Source: Unio delphinus
Lineage: Eukaryota; Mollusca; Bivalvia; Unionida; Unionidae
Direction: 5' to 3'
Assembly: GCA_029339505.1 (NCBI GenBank)
Contig: JAQISU010000032.1
Span: 6,440,001-6,504,000 of the forward strand
Length of the DNA: 64,000 nt
Positions 10,793 through 23,250 of the stretch are shown here, piece after piece. A program made the translations under genes and the position numbers. How positions within the stretch are numbered: position 1 is the stretch's first letter; every line of letters begins with the position of its first letter. The notes under the pieces were generated by a model. The model was not told where the DNA came from. It saw only the letters and a program-made list of their open reading frames with translations, and made no database searches.

Positions 10793-11594
10793 ATGGTTGT
10801 TAAAGTTGAGGAGAAGAAAAGTGTGCAGTGCACATTGGTTGGTGATGCCATGATTGGTAAGAGCACCATGGCTCAGTCCTTCATGGAAGAACAACATCCA
10901 CAGGGATATGTAGCCACAGTCTTTGATAGCTATGCAGGTAATTATCTGTTTACTTTATTTCCAAGTCTAAATAGTTAAACAAATATATAGAAATGAAATC
11001 TTTCTTCATCTTTTACGTATTCTGGAAGAATATCATTGTCGCAAATGCACAATACATATTTATAGTTAAATGTTTTAAAACTGTAGTTCAGTCTTTTAAT
11101 TTCATTTTGATTCATCATCAAAAACTTGTCATTTTAATTTTATCATTTCAGGAGCCCACGAATTGGCTGGAGACAAGTTTAGCATTACCATCATGGACTC
11201 TGCTGGTCAACATGATTATGAAAATATGCGAGCCGGAACATACAAAGAAAGTGAGGTCCTCGTTCTTTGCTATTCATGCGTCGACCGAGATTCGTTTGAC
11301 AGCATCCAAGATTTCTGGGTGCCCGAGATGAAGCATTACATGAGAAAGAGAAAACCCGTCATCCTTGTGGCAACTCAAACCGACCTGAGAAATAATTGCA
11401 AAAAGACCTCTGATGCTTGCGTCAGCAACGAAGAGGGTGTTACCCTGGCCCATCAGATAGGCGCTGAGAGCTTCCTAGAGTGTACCTCCATGGACTGCAA
11501 TACGGTTAAAGATGTGTTTGAGACTGTGATAACATCTGCTCTTAGATATCGTAAGAAGAAGGGCAACATTGTTCAAAGAATCTTTGGAAAATGA
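10793..11594 (+). CDS. Atypical Rho/Cdc42-like small GTPase, array copy 3
   Basis: Exons 10793-10937 and 11152-11594 flank a 214 bp intron, two bases shorter than in copy 2 ('acttgtcatt' against 'acttatgtcatt'). The 195-residue product is identical to those of copies 2 and 4. The poly(A) signal is at 11976-11981. The long frame starting in the intron at 10993 runs into exon 2 in the wrong phase and has no meaning. Confidence 0.88.
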
Positions 11595-12540
11595 ACTGAA
11601 CTTGATCACTGACTCATTCGCTACTGAGTCTTGACACTATCCATTTTCATCATCATTGATGAAAAAGAGCTTCGCTGAGCCATAAATGGTGGCCCTGTTG
11701 TTGGAGCAATTCCAGAAACTGAAGTGGCTGTTGGGAGTAGATTTAGTTTGGTGACCGGACATCGACGGTGTTCTGGTGATGTTGCCACGTTTACGACGTG
11801 GCGGAGATATCGTTACCGTGATGATATCTCAAAGAAATATGACTCTTATAGTCTCAATTTAATGTGAGATTGTACTAGAAAGAAACTATTATACTGTCAG
11901 AGACTCATCAGACATTATAGTGAATATCTTGGATTTACATTACATGCATGTGTGATTTTATTTTATATATGTTAGAATAAATCATAGCAGCGATTTTACT
12001 AATAATTATATAATAACCAATAATTTTGGATCTTAATTAAACCATGATTACAAATTGTTGAAATTGTCTTGAAATATGTCTTTAAATCATTTATATTTTA
12101 ACCCATTAGTAGAAAAGAATAAAAATGTGAAATATAAATACATTCTCTTTTTTATTATTAATTCCTTTTTTTAAATATAAAATGTCCTTTCTTATGTAAT
12201 TCGTTTGCACTCTTTGACAAGGAAACATACAGATACAAATGCATCCAGCTAGCTCTTTATAGCATAATACATTACGATAAATATACATTATAAAATCACT
12301 TCTAAATAACAAAGATCTCGTCCATAACAACAATGTAACTTGCTCTACGTTTCTCTCTTCCTCTATATCTATCCTATGCATACAAACGTACCCACTTCAT
12401 AATCATGTTAAAATCTCAACACATTATTCCTTGCTTTCTCTCTTCACAGCTGCAACACTTTCGGCAAAGTCGAAACACGATGGTGGACATAAATGCACAC
12501 ATACATACCTATGCACCTCAATACCAACCTCACTCTCTGC

Positions 12541-12593
12541 ATACATACATACATACATACATACATACATACATACATACATACATACATACA
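12541..12593. repeat. (CATA)n microsatellite, unit 3
   Basis: A tetranucleotide tract at the unit 3/4 junction. Confidence 0.95.
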
Positions 12594-13708
12594 CTACTGA
12601 ATGATTGAACATTATTAGCATATGGGTCGCACTTACAAGAAAAGAAAATAAACAAAATTGTATTCCGGTTCGGAAAGAGTAAATAAAATAATACAATAGA
12701 TTCAATGCAAAAACTGGATTCTACACGGTACTAACATAAATTTTATCAATGGGAATAAATTGCATTATCATACAAGTTAGAAAATGTTAATTCGTATTTA
12801 ACGGAACTTAGAACACTGTCTATGAAATCTGAAATAACTGTGTACAGATGCGAATTTATTACTAGGTCGACATGCGGGTGTGTTTGCTAGGCACGGAGTC
12901 CTATACAACTACTAAATGAGTGACATCATATTTTGGGTGATGTGTGCATGGTCGAGATGGTATATGGATTGCTGTTAACAGGCAATACGATGGGTGTCGT
13001 TTACCAACGGACCCCAGGTTTGAATCTATGTATATATGTTTTCATAGACATCTTCCGTGATAATAACGTTCAATCTTACTCTGTCTTTCTCTCAGGCGCA
13101 CCTACTTTTTAATCAAAACGACATCTCAATCCTGGTAATTCTTGCTTTCTGTCTTCACGCTTACTCTGCATCAACTTTTCAGCAAAACGAAAGCAAAGTT
13201 TTGTTTAAAAAAATTACAGATACGTACAGATAATTTGCCAACTCATCCATTGTTAACAATAATCATTTCTCCTTCATCTTAGCACCGTCTTAGTACTTAG
13301 CAATGTGTTTTTAATAGAGTTATAAAGAAAAAATGATTGTATTTTTAATGTGATTTTCCAAATATTCCTTATTTTATACAAGAGTATGAAACATGTATCT
13401 TGCAGTAAATAAATAGTGGACACAGTTTCCATGGCAATCAGGATCAATTAGAATTCCCAAGAATCTCTTATAAAACATACCCAATAAACCTTCCACAATA
13501 TATCAGTACTTCCTAAAATAATCTTTAACATTTTCGTTTCCAAAGTTTGCTTTGTATATTCGATAAAACATTCCAAACAAAACCTTAACAGACAAAGGCA
13601 ATGTTCCCCATTGCACTCTGAAAATAATACCTCACCAGGAGACCTATAATTCACAGCGGTGGCCCTCCACTATGATATATTTTGGACGAGACTCAAGAAC
13701 TTAGGGAG

Positions 13709-13717
13709 TATAAATAG
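13709..13717 (+). promoter_or_regulatory. TATA box of GTPase copy 4
   Basis: TATAAATAG lies 101 bp upstream of the ATG. Confidence 0.75.
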
Positions 13718-13809
13718 AGGCACAACTGGTAAGGAAATCAGTCTGTTCTCGACTACGAGCCGAACGACACTTCAGTACTAAAACTATTTAAGCCTACCTT
13801 TCTGCAACA

Positions 13810-14613
13810 ATGGTTGTTAAAGTTGAGGAGAAGAAAAGTGTGCAGTGCACATTGGTTGGTGATGCCATGATTGGTAAGAGCACCATGGCTCAGTCCTTCA
13901 TGGAAGAACAACATCCACAGGGATATGTAGCCACAGTCTTTGATAGCTATGCAGGTAATTATCTGTTTACTTTATTTCCAAGTCTAAATAGTTAAACAAA
14001 TATATAGAAATGAAATCTTTCTTCATCTTTTACGTATTCTGGAAGAATTTCATTGTCGCAAATGCACAATACATATTTATAGTTAAATGTTTTAAAACTG
14101 TAGTTCAGTCTTTTAATTTCATTTTGATTCATCATCAAAAACTTATGTCATTTTAATTTTATCATTTCAGGAGCCCACGAATTGGCTGGAGACAAGTTTA
14201 GCATTACCATCATGGACTCTGCTGGTCAACATGATTATGAAAATATGCGAGCCGGAACATACAAAGAAAGCGAGGTCCTCGTTCTTTGCTATTCATGCGT
14301 CGACCGAGATTCGTTTGACAGCATCCAAGATTTCTGGGTGCCCGAGATGAAGCATTACATGAGAAAGAGAAAACCCGTCATCCTTGTGGCAACTCAAACC
14401 GACCTGAGAAATAATTGCAAAAAGACCTCTGATGCTTGCGTCAGCAACGAAGAGGGTGTTACCCTGGCCCATCAGATAGGCGCTGAGAGCTTCCTAGAGT
14501 GTACCTCCATGGACTGCAATACGGTTAAAGATGTGTTTGAGACTGTGATAACATCTGCTCTTAGATATCGTAAGAAGAAGGGCAACATTGTTCAAAGAAT
14601 CTTTGGAAAATGA
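13810..14613 (+). CDS. Atypical Rho/Cdc42-like small GTPase, array copy 4
   Basis: Exons 13810-13954 and 14171-14613 flank a 216 bp intron that is almost the same as in copies 2 and 3. The 195-residue protein equals copies 2 and 3 (Val5). One synonymous change in exon 2 (gaaagc at about 14268) marks this copy. The 3' UTR after the hairpins resembles copy 5 more than copies 1-3, for example in the 'ggcaagacac' stretch near 14901, so the unit is a mosaic. The poly(A) signal is at 15007-15012. Confidence 0.88.
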
Positions 14614-15579
14614 ACTGAACTTGATCACTGACTCATTCGCTATTGAGTCTTGACACTATCCATTTTCATCATCATTGATGAAAAAGAGCTTCGCTGAGCC
14701 ATAAATGGTGGCCCTGTTGTTGGAGCAATTCCCAAAACTGGATGTGGCTGTTGGGAATAGATTTAGTTTGGTGACCGGACATCGACGGCGTTCTGGTGAT
14801 GTTGCCACGTTTACGACGTGGCCGAGATATCGTTACCGTGATGATATCTCAAAAGAAAAATGACTGTTAAAGTCTCAATTTAATGTGAGATTGTAATGTA
14901 CTGGCAAGACACTATTATACTGTCAGAGACTCATCAGACATTATAGTGAATATTTTGGATTTACAATACGTGCATGTGCATATGATTTTCTTTTCATAGA
15001 TGATAGAATAAATCATATCAGCGATTTTACTAATAATTACATAATAACCAATAATTTTGGATCTTAATTGAACCACGATGAAAATAGTGTTGTGATTGTC
15101 TTGGAATATCTCTTTAAATCATGTATTCTTTTAACCCATTAGTAGAAAAGAATAAAAATGTGAAATATAAATACATTTTCTTTTTTATTCTCAATTCTTG
15201 TATTTGATGTAAAATGTTCATTCCTATTCTATTCGTTTTTCCACTTTAACAAGGTAACATACACATACAAATGCATCCAGCCAGCTCTTTAAAGCATTAT
15301 ACGTTACGATAAATATGCATTAAAAAACTCCTCTAAACCAGATAGATCTCTACATAACAACAATGTCACTTGCTCCACGTATCTCTCTTCCTCTATATCT
15401 TACTCATGCATACAAACGTACCCACTTCATAATCATGTAGAAATCTCAACACAATATTCCTTGCTTTCTCTCTTCACAGCTACACCTCTTTCGGCAATGT
15501 CGAAACACGATGGTGGACATAAATGCACACATACATACCTACGCACCTCAATACCAACCTCACTCTCTACCTACCTGCA

Positions 15580-15676
15580 CAAACACACACACACACACAT
15601 GCACGCACGCACGCACGCACACACATACACACACATACATACATACATACATACATACATACATACATACATACAG
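15580..15676. repeat. (CA)n/(CATA)n compound microsatellite, unit 4
   Basis: In this unit the tetranucleotide tract is preceded by CA and CACG repeats. It is the same genomic position as the tracts in other units. Confidence 0.95.
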
Positions 15677-15994
15677 ACACTACTGAATGATTAAACATTC
15701 TTAACATATGGGTCGCACTTGCAAGAATATAAAAGAAACAAAATGGCATTCCTGGTTGGGAAAGAGTAAGTAAAATAATACGATAGATTCAATGCAAAAA
15801 CTGGATTCTACATGGTACTATCACGGGAATAAATTGCATTATCATACAAGTTAGAAAATGTTAATTCGTACTAAACGGAAATTTGAAAATGGTCTATGAA
15901 ATCTGAAATAACTGTGTACGGATGTGAATTAATTACTAGGTCGACGTGCGGGTGTGTTTGTTAGGCACGGAGTCCTATACCACTGAGTAACATC

Positions 15995-15997
<3 letters not shown>

Positions 15998-16052
<55 letters not shown>

Positions 16053-16680
16053 TAGTTATACAACATATATACCTTGAAGCCTTCTCTATGTTATGTACAA
16101 TATATACAATACATACAACATGATGTGAAGAGTCTAGCTTGATATTAAATAATTAAGGAATTATAAAATTCAAAGTATCAAGGCTAGAAAACATGCACAG
16201 GCATCTGTAAAAACATAAACGTATATCAAACATAAAATATCATTCTGCATTGAAAAATTCAGCTTTGAAAATGAATCAAAATTACAGAAAAGCAGGCCGT
16301 ATATTTTGTATTAGCACTGTTCAATTTGCTAAATATTTCATCAATTTAAGACATTGATTATGAAAAAAGAAATGTTAGAAGCCTGCCTTATGTGGCTGGG
16401 AATGTTATTCCATACTACTGTACCAGTATATTGAAATCTTGTTTGAAACAAGTCCTTCTTTGGCCTTGGTATAATGTAATTTTTACTTCTTATGGACCTT
16501 AAATTTGGAGTGCCATCAGCATCTCTTTGGTGAAAGGTATTGCTTATATAGACAGGAATGGCTTTTCTGGACACTTTATACATCAATTTTGCTTTTCTAA
16601 GAAAGATTTTTTCATGTATTGTTAAAACCTTTATATATTCATTGCATCCTGAAAATTGTCTATACATTGATCTAGAATTA
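15998..16680 (-). mobile_element. 5'-truncated non-LTR retrotransposon, first copy
   Basis: The insertion lies between 'catcatat' and 'ggtgatgtgtgcatgg', which are almost adjacent in units 1-4 (compare 12930-12955). On the minus strand the open frame ends at 16341. Its last 110 or so residues match the usual C-terminus of CR1/L2-like reverse transcriptase ORFs: a 'FLRKAKLMYKV' helix, then 'NLRSIRSKNYIIPRPKKD' and 'YTGTVVWNNIPSHIRQ'. An (ATT)n tail in minus sense closes the element at the left. The reverse transcriptase catalytic core is absent, so it is dead on arrival. Confidence 0.8.
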
Positions 16681-17427
16681 GGTGATGTGTGCATGGTCGA
16701 GATGGGATATGTATTGCTGTTTTCAGGCAAGACTATGGGTGCCGTTTACCTACGGACCCAAGATTTGAATCTATACACATCTAATTTTTTATAGCTTCCG
16801 TGATAATAACGTTCACTCTTTCTCTGTCTTTCTCTCAGGCGCACATATTTCGTTATCAAGAAGAACTCTCAATCCTGGTATTTCTTGCTTTCTGTCTTCA
16901 TGCTTACACTGCATCAACCTTTTAGCAAAGCGAGAGCAATGTTTTGTTAAAAAATGTACAGATACGCACAGATAATTAATCATTTTTTTCTTCATCTTAG
17001 AACCGTCTTAGTATTTAGCAATTTTTTTAAAATAGAGTTATAAACAGAACAAAATAATTGTATTTTAATGTGATTTTCCAAATATTCCTTATTTCATACA
17101 AGAGTATGAAACATGTATATTGCAGTAAATAAAAAGTGGACACAGTTTCCATGGAAATCAAGATCAATTAGAATTCCCAAGAATCCCTTATAAAACATAC
17201 CCAATAAACCTTCCACAATATGTCAGTTCTTCCTTACATAAACTTTACCATCTTCGCTTCCAAAGTTTGTTTTGTTTATTCAATAAAACATTCCAAACAA
17301 AACCTTAACAAAGAAATGCAATGTTCTCCTTGCACTCTGAAAACAATACCTCACCAGGAGACCTATATTTCACAGCGGTGGCCCTCCACTAAGATATATT
17401 TCGGACGAGATTCAAAAACTTAGGGAG

Positions 17428-17436
17428 TATAAATAG
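17428..17436 (+). promoter_or_regulatory. TATA box of GTPase copy 5
   Basis: TATAAATAG lies 102 bp upstream of the ATG. Confidence 0.75.
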
Positions 17437-17529
17437 AGGCACAACTGGTAACGGAAATCAGTCTGTTCTCGACTACTAGCCGATCGACACTTCAGTACTA
17501 AAACTATTTAAACCTACCTTTCTGCAACA

Positions 17530-18334
17530 ATGGTTGTTAAAATTGAGGAGAAGAAAAGTGTGCAGTGCACATTGGTTGGTGATGCCATGATTGGTAAGAG
17601 CACCATGGCTCAGTCCTTCATGGAAGAACAACATCCACAGGGATATGTGGCCACAGTCTTTGAGAGCTATGCAGGTAATTATCTGTTTACTTTATTTCCA
17701 AGTCTAAAGAGTTAAACAGATATATAGACATTAAATCTCTCTTCATCTTTGATTTATTCTGCAAGAAGTTCATTGTCTAAAATACACAATAAATATGTAA
17801 TAGTTAAAAGTTTTAAAACTGTAGTTCAGTCTTTTAATTTCATTTTGATTCATCATCAAAAACTTATGTCATTTACTTTTTGTCATTTCAGGAGCCCACG
17901 AATTGGCTGGAGACAAGTTTAGCATTACCATCATGGACTCTGCTGGTCAACATGATTATGAAAATATGCGAGCCGGAACATACAAAGAAAGTGAGGTCCT
18001 CGTTCTTTGCTATTCATGCGTCGACCGAGATTCGTTTGACAGCATCCAAGATTTCTGGGTGCCCGAGATGAAGCATTACATGAGAAAGAGAAAACCCGTC
18101 ATCCTTGTGGCAACTCAAACCGACCTGAGAAATAATAACAAAAAGATCTCTGATGCTTGCGTCAGCAACGAAGAGGGTGTTACCCTGGCCCATCAGATAG
18201 GCGCTGAGAGCTTCCTAGAGTGTACCTCCATGGATTGCAATACGGTTAAAGATGTGTTTGAGACTGTGATAACATCTGCTCTTAGATATCGTAAGAAGAA
18301 GGGCAACATTGTTCAAAGAATCTTTGGAAAATGA
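17530..18334 (+). CDS. Atypical Rho/Cdc42-like small GTPase, array copy 5
   Basis: Exons 17530-17674 and 17892-18334 flank a 217 bp intron. The 195-residue product is the most distinct in the array: Ile5, Glu45 instead of Asp in switch I (VFESYAG), Asn131 instead of Cys, and Ile134 instead of Thr in the short insert region. The Asp-to-Glu change sits in the effector loop, so it could alter partner choice, though it is conservative. P-loop, DSAGQ, TQTD and the CAAX-less basic tail match the other copies. The intron and promoter are nearest to copy 6. The poly(A) signal is at 18723-18728. Confidence 0.87.
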
Positions 18335-19249
18335 ACTGAACTTGATCACTGACTCATTCGCTATTGAGTCTTGACACTATCCATTTTCATCATCATTGAT
18401 GAAAAAGAGCTTCGCTGAGCCATAAATGGTGGCCCTGTTGTTGGAGCAATTCCAGAAACTGGATGTTGTTGTTGGGAATAGATTTAGTTTGGTGACCGGA
18501 CATCGACGGTGTTCTGGTGATGTTGCCACGTTTACGACGTGGCGGAGATATCATTACCGTGATGATATCTCAAAAGAACAATGACTGTTAAAGTCTCAAT
18601 TTAATATGAGATTGTACTGGCAAGACACTTTTATACTGTCAGAGACTCATCAAACATTATAGTGAATATTTTGGATTTACAATACATGCATGTGCATATG
18701 ATTTTCTTTTCATAGATGATTGAATAAATCATATCAGCGATTTTACTAATAATTACATAATAACCAATAATTTTGGATCTTAATTGAACCACGATGAAAA
18801 TAGTGTTGTGATTGTCTTGGAATATCTCTTTAAATCATGTATTCCTTTAACCCATTAGTAGAAAAGAATAAAAATGTGAAATATAAATACATTTTCTTTT
18901 TTATTCTCAATTCTTGTATTTGATGTAAAATGTCCATTCCTATTCTATTCGTTTTTCCACTTTGACAAGGTAACATACACATACAAATGCATCCAGCTAG
19001 CTCTTTATAGCATAATAAGTTCCTATAAATATGCATTAAAAAAAAAACTCTTCTAAACCAGATAGATCTCTATATAAAAACAATGTCACTTGCTCCACGT
19101 TTCTCTCTTCCTCTATATCTTACTCATGCATACAAACGTACCCATTTCATAATCATGTAGAAATCTCAACACAATATTCTTTGCTTTCTCTCTTCACAGC
19201 TACACCTCTTTCGGGAATGTCGAAACACGATGGTGGACATAAATGCACA

Positions 19250-19315
19250 CATACATACATACCTACGCACCTCAATACCAACCTCACTCTCTGCCTACCT
19301 GCATACATACATACA

Positions 19316-19349
<34 letters not shown>

Positions 19350-19477
19350 CCTCAATACCAACCTCACTCTCTGCATACATACATACATACATACATACAT
19401 ACATACGCACCTCAATATCAACCTCACTCTCTTCCTACCTGCACACACACACACACACGCACGCATGCACGCACACG

Positions 19478-19508
<31 letters not shown>

Positions 19509-19571
19509 GCATACATACATACATACATACATACATACATACATACATACATACATACATACATACATACA
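19250..19571. repeat. Expanded compound microsatellite with triplicated flank, unit 5
   Basis: The (CATA)n tract is much longer than in other units. It contains three copies of a block beginning 'cctcaataccaacctcact' (about 19271, 19352 and 19412, the last with one change), each followed by CATA or CA repeats. The open frames here give only Tyr-Ile-His-Thr type repeats. Confidence 0.9.
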
Positions 19572-19885
19572 CTACTGAATGATTAAACATTCTTAACATA
19601 TGGTCGCACTTGCAAGAAAATAAAAGAAACAAAATTGCATTCCTGGTTGGGAAAGAGTAAATAAAATAATACGATAGATTCAATGCAAAAACTGGATTCT
19701 ACATGGTACTATCATGGGAATAAATTGCATTATCATACAAGTCAGAAAATGTTAATTCGTACTTAACGGAAATTTGAAAATGGTCTATAAAATCTGAAAT
19801 AACTGTGTACGGATGCGAATTAATTACTAGGTCGATATGCGGGTGTGTTTGTTAGGCACAGAGTCCTATACCACTGAGTAACATC

Positions 19886-19888
<3 letters not shown>

Positions 19889-19937
<49 letters not shown>

Positions 19938-20565
19938 TAGTTATAGAACATATATACCTTGAGGCCTTCTATATGTGATGTACAATATATACAATACATA
20001 CAACATGATGTGAAGAGTCTATCTTGATACTAAATAATTAAGGAATTATAAAATTCAAAGTATCAAGGCTAGAACACATGCACATGCATCTGTAAAAACA
20101 TAAACGTATATCAAACATAAAATATCATTCTGCATTGAAAAATTCAGCTTTGAAAATGAATCAAATTTACAGAAAATCAGGCCGTATATTTTGTATTAGC
20201 ACTGTTCAATTTGCTAAATATTTCATCAATTTAAGACATTGATTATGAAAAAAGAAATGTTAGAAGCCTGCCTTATGTCGCTGGGAATGATATTCCATAC
20301 TACTGTACCAGTATATTGAAATCTTGTTTGAAACAAGTCCTTCTTTGGTCTTGGTATAATGTAATTTTTACTTCTTATGGACCTTAAATTTGGAGTGCCA
20401 TCAGCATCTCTTTGGTGAAAGGTATTGCTTATATAGACAGGAATGGCTTTTCTGGACACTTTATACATCAATTTTGCTTTTCTAAGAAAGATTTTTTCAT
20501 GTATTGTTAAAACCTTTATATATTCATTGCATCCTGAAAATTGTCTATACATTGATCTAGAATTA
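19889..20565 (-). mobile_element. 5'-truncated non-LTR retrotransposon, second copy
   Basis: Same element, same junctions and same truncation point as 15998-16680, so it was copied with the unit and did not insert anew. The minus-strand frame ends at 20226 and reads 'WNIIPSDIRQ' where the other copy reads 'WNNIPSHIRQ'. The trinucleotide tail at the left is shorter. Confidence 0.8.
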
Positions 20566-21312
20566 GGTGATGTGTGCATGGTCGAGATGGGATATGTATT
20601 GCTGTTTTCAGGCAAGACTATGGGTGCCGTTTACCTACGGACCCAAGATTTGAATCTATACACATCTAATTTTTTATAGCTTCCGTGATAATAACGTTCA
20701 CTCTTTCTCTGTCTTTCTCTCAGGCGCACATATTTCGTTATCAAGAAGAACTCTCAATCCTGGTATTTCTTGCTTTCTGTCTTCATGCTTACACTGCATC
20801 AACCTTTTAGCAAAGCGAGAGCAATGTTTTGTTAAAAAATGTACAGATACGCACAGATAATTAATCATTTTTTTCTTCATCTTAGAACCGTCTTAGTATT
20901 TAGCAATTTTTTTAAAATAGAGTTATAAACAGAACAAAATAATTGTATTTTAATGTGATTTTCCAAATATTCCTTATTTCATACAAGAGTATGAAACATG
21001 TATATTGCAGTAAATAAATAGTGGACACAGTTTCCATGGAAATCAAGATCAATTAGAATTCCCAAGAATCCCTTATAAAACATACCCAATAAACCTTCCA
21101 CAATATGTCAGTTCTTCCTTACATAAACTTTACCATCTTCGCTTCCAAAGTTTGTTTTGTTTATTCAATAAAACATTCCAAACAAAACCTTAACAAAGAA
21201 ATGCAATGTTCTCCTTGCACTCTGAAAACAATACCTCACCAGGAGACCTATATTTCACAGCGGTGGCCCTCCACTAAGATATATTTTGGACGAGATTCAA
21301 AAACTTAGGGAG

Positions 21313-21321
21313 TATAAATAG
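21313..21321 (+). promoter_or_regulatory. TATA box of GTPase copy 6
   Basis: TATAAATAG lies 102 bp upstream of the ATG. Confidence 0.75.
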
Positions 21322-21414
21322 AGGCACAACTGGTAACGGAAATCAGTCTGTTCTCGACTACTAGCCGATCGACACTTCAGTACTAAAACTATTTAAACCT
21401 ACCTTTCTGCAACA

Positions 21415-22219
21415 ATGGTTGTTAAAATTGAGGAGAAGAAAAGTGTGCAGTGCACATTGGTTGGTGATGCCATGATTGGTAAGAGCACCATGGCTCAGTC
21501 CTTCATGGAAGAACAACATCCACAGGGATATGTAGCCACAGTCTTTGATAGCTATGCAGGTAATTATCTGTTTACTTTATTTCCAAGTCTAAAGAGTTAA
21601 ACAGATATATAGACATTAAATCTCTCTTCATCTTTGATTTATTCTGCAAGAAGTTCATTGTCGAAAATACACAATAAATATGTAATAGTTAAAAGTTATA
21701 AAACTGTAGTTCAGTCTTTTAATTTCATTTTGATTCATCATCAAAAACTTATGTCATTTACTTTTTGTCATTTCAGGAGCCCACGAATTGGCTGGAGACA
21801 AGTTTAGCATTACCATCATGGACTCTGCTGGTCAACATGATTATGAAAATATGCGAGCCGGAACATACAAAGAAAGTGAGGTCCTCGTTCTTTGCTATTC
21901 ATGCGTCGACCGAGATTCGTTTGACAGCATCCAAGATTTCTGGGTGCCCGAGATGAAGCATTACATGAGAAAGAGAAAACCCGTCATCCTTGTGGCAACT
22001 CAAACCGACCTGAGAAATAATTGCAAAAAGACCTCTGATGCTTGCGTCAGCAACGAAGAGGGTGTTACCCTGGCCCATCAGATAGGCGCTGAGAGCTTCC
22101 TAGAGTGTACCTCCATGGATTGCAATACGGTTAAAGATGTGTTTGAGACTGTGATAACGTCTGCTCTTAGATATCGTAAGAAGAAGGGCAACATTGTTCA
22201 AAGAATCTTTGGAAAATGA
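21415..22219 (+). CDS. Atypical Rho/Cdc42-like small GTPase, array copy 6
   Basis: Exons 21415-21559 and 21777-22219 flank a 217 bp intron, encoding 195 residues. It has Ile5 like copy 5, but Asp45, Cys131 and Thr134 like copies 1-4. The 5' flank and intron are nearly those of copy 5. The 3' UTR ('ccagaaactggatgttggg') resembles copy 2. This combination is best explained by exchange between units. The poly(A) signal is at 22594-22599. It is the last intact gene of the array. Confidence 0.88.
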
Positions 22220-23162
22220 ACTGAACTTGATCACTGACTCATTCGCAATTGAGTCTTGACACTATCCATTTTCATCATCATTGATGAAAAAGAGCTTCGC
22301 TGAGCCATACATGGTGGCCCTGTTGTTGGAGCAATTCCAGAAACTGGATGTTGGGAATAGATTTAGTTTGGTGACCGGACATCGACAGTGTTTTGGTGAT
22401 GTTGCCACGTTTACGACGTGGCAGAGATATCGTTACCGTGATGATATCTCAAAGAAATATGACTGTTATGGTCTCAATTTAATATGAGATTGTATTGGCA
22501 AGAAACTATTATACTATCAGAGACTCATCATAGTGAATATTTTGGATTTACGTTAAATGCATGTGGATATGATTTTCTTTTTATATATGTTAGAATAAAT
22601 CATAGCAGCGATTTTACTAATAATTACATAATAGCCAATAATTTTGGATCTAAATCGGACCATGATTAAATATTGTTGTGATTGTCTTGGAATATGTCTT
22701 TAAATCATTTGTGCTTTTAACCCATTAGTAGAAAAAATAAAAATGTGAAATATAAAGACATTTTCTTTTTTATTCTCAATTCTTCTATTTGAAATAAAAT
22801 GTCCATTCTTATGTAATTCGTTTGCCCACTTTGACAAGGAAACATACAGATACAAATGCATCCAGCTAGCTCTTTATAGCATAATACGTTACGATAAATG
22901 TACATAAAAAACCACATCTAAATATCAGAGACCTCGTCCATAACAACAATGTCACTTGCTCTAGATTTCTCTCTTCCTCTATATCTTACTCATGCATACA
23001 AACGTACCCACTTCATAATCCTGTAGAATTATCAACACAATATTCCTTGCTTTCTCTCTTCACAGCTGCAACTCTTTCGGCAAGGTCGAAACACGATGGT
23101 GGACAGAAATGCACACATACGTACCTACGCACCTCAATACCAACCTCAGTCTCTGCCTACCT

Positions 23163-23211
23163 GCATACATACATACATACATACATACATACATACATAC
23201 ATACATACATC
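23163..23211. repeat. (CATA)n microsatellite, right end of array
   Basis: The last tract of the array. Sequence to the right is unrelated to the start of other units, so the array breaks here. Confidence 0.95.
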
Positions 23212-23250
23212 GAAAGAGTGCGGGATCGAATCCTGCCGTCAAATTACCCT
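23212..23250 (+). mobile_element. Possible SINE box B fragment at the array end
   Basis: The text 'gtgcgggatcgaatcctgcc' right after the last microsatellite resembles a tRNA-type box B (GGATCGAATCC). No box A or tail is evident, so this is a weak call. Confidence 0.3.

Larger units (their letters stand above)
3530..23213 (+). repeat. Head-to-tail array of six GTPase gene units
   Basis: Six tandem units each carry, in order, a conserved upstream block, a TATA promoter, a two-exon Rho-like GTPase gene, a 3' UTR with hairpins, and a (CATA)n tract. Start-codon spacing is 3051, 3035, 3017, 3720 and 3885 bp. The two longer steps are due to a shared non-LTR insertion and a longer microsatellite. 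Homology begins near 3530, just after the point matching the end of the microsatellite in other units. It stops at the end of the last (CATA)n tract near 23211, so breakpoints lie at or near the microsatellite. Confidence 0.9.

Noticed and set aside
10993..11331. 112-codon open frame beginning in the intron of copy 3
   Set aside because: It runs from intron into exon 2 in a different phase from the GTPase and is open in only one copy because of a 2-bp intron difference.
16558..16794. 78-codon plus-strand frame conserved at 20443-20679
   Set aside because: It is antisense to the truncated LINE reading frame and is conserved only because the whole unit was duplicated.
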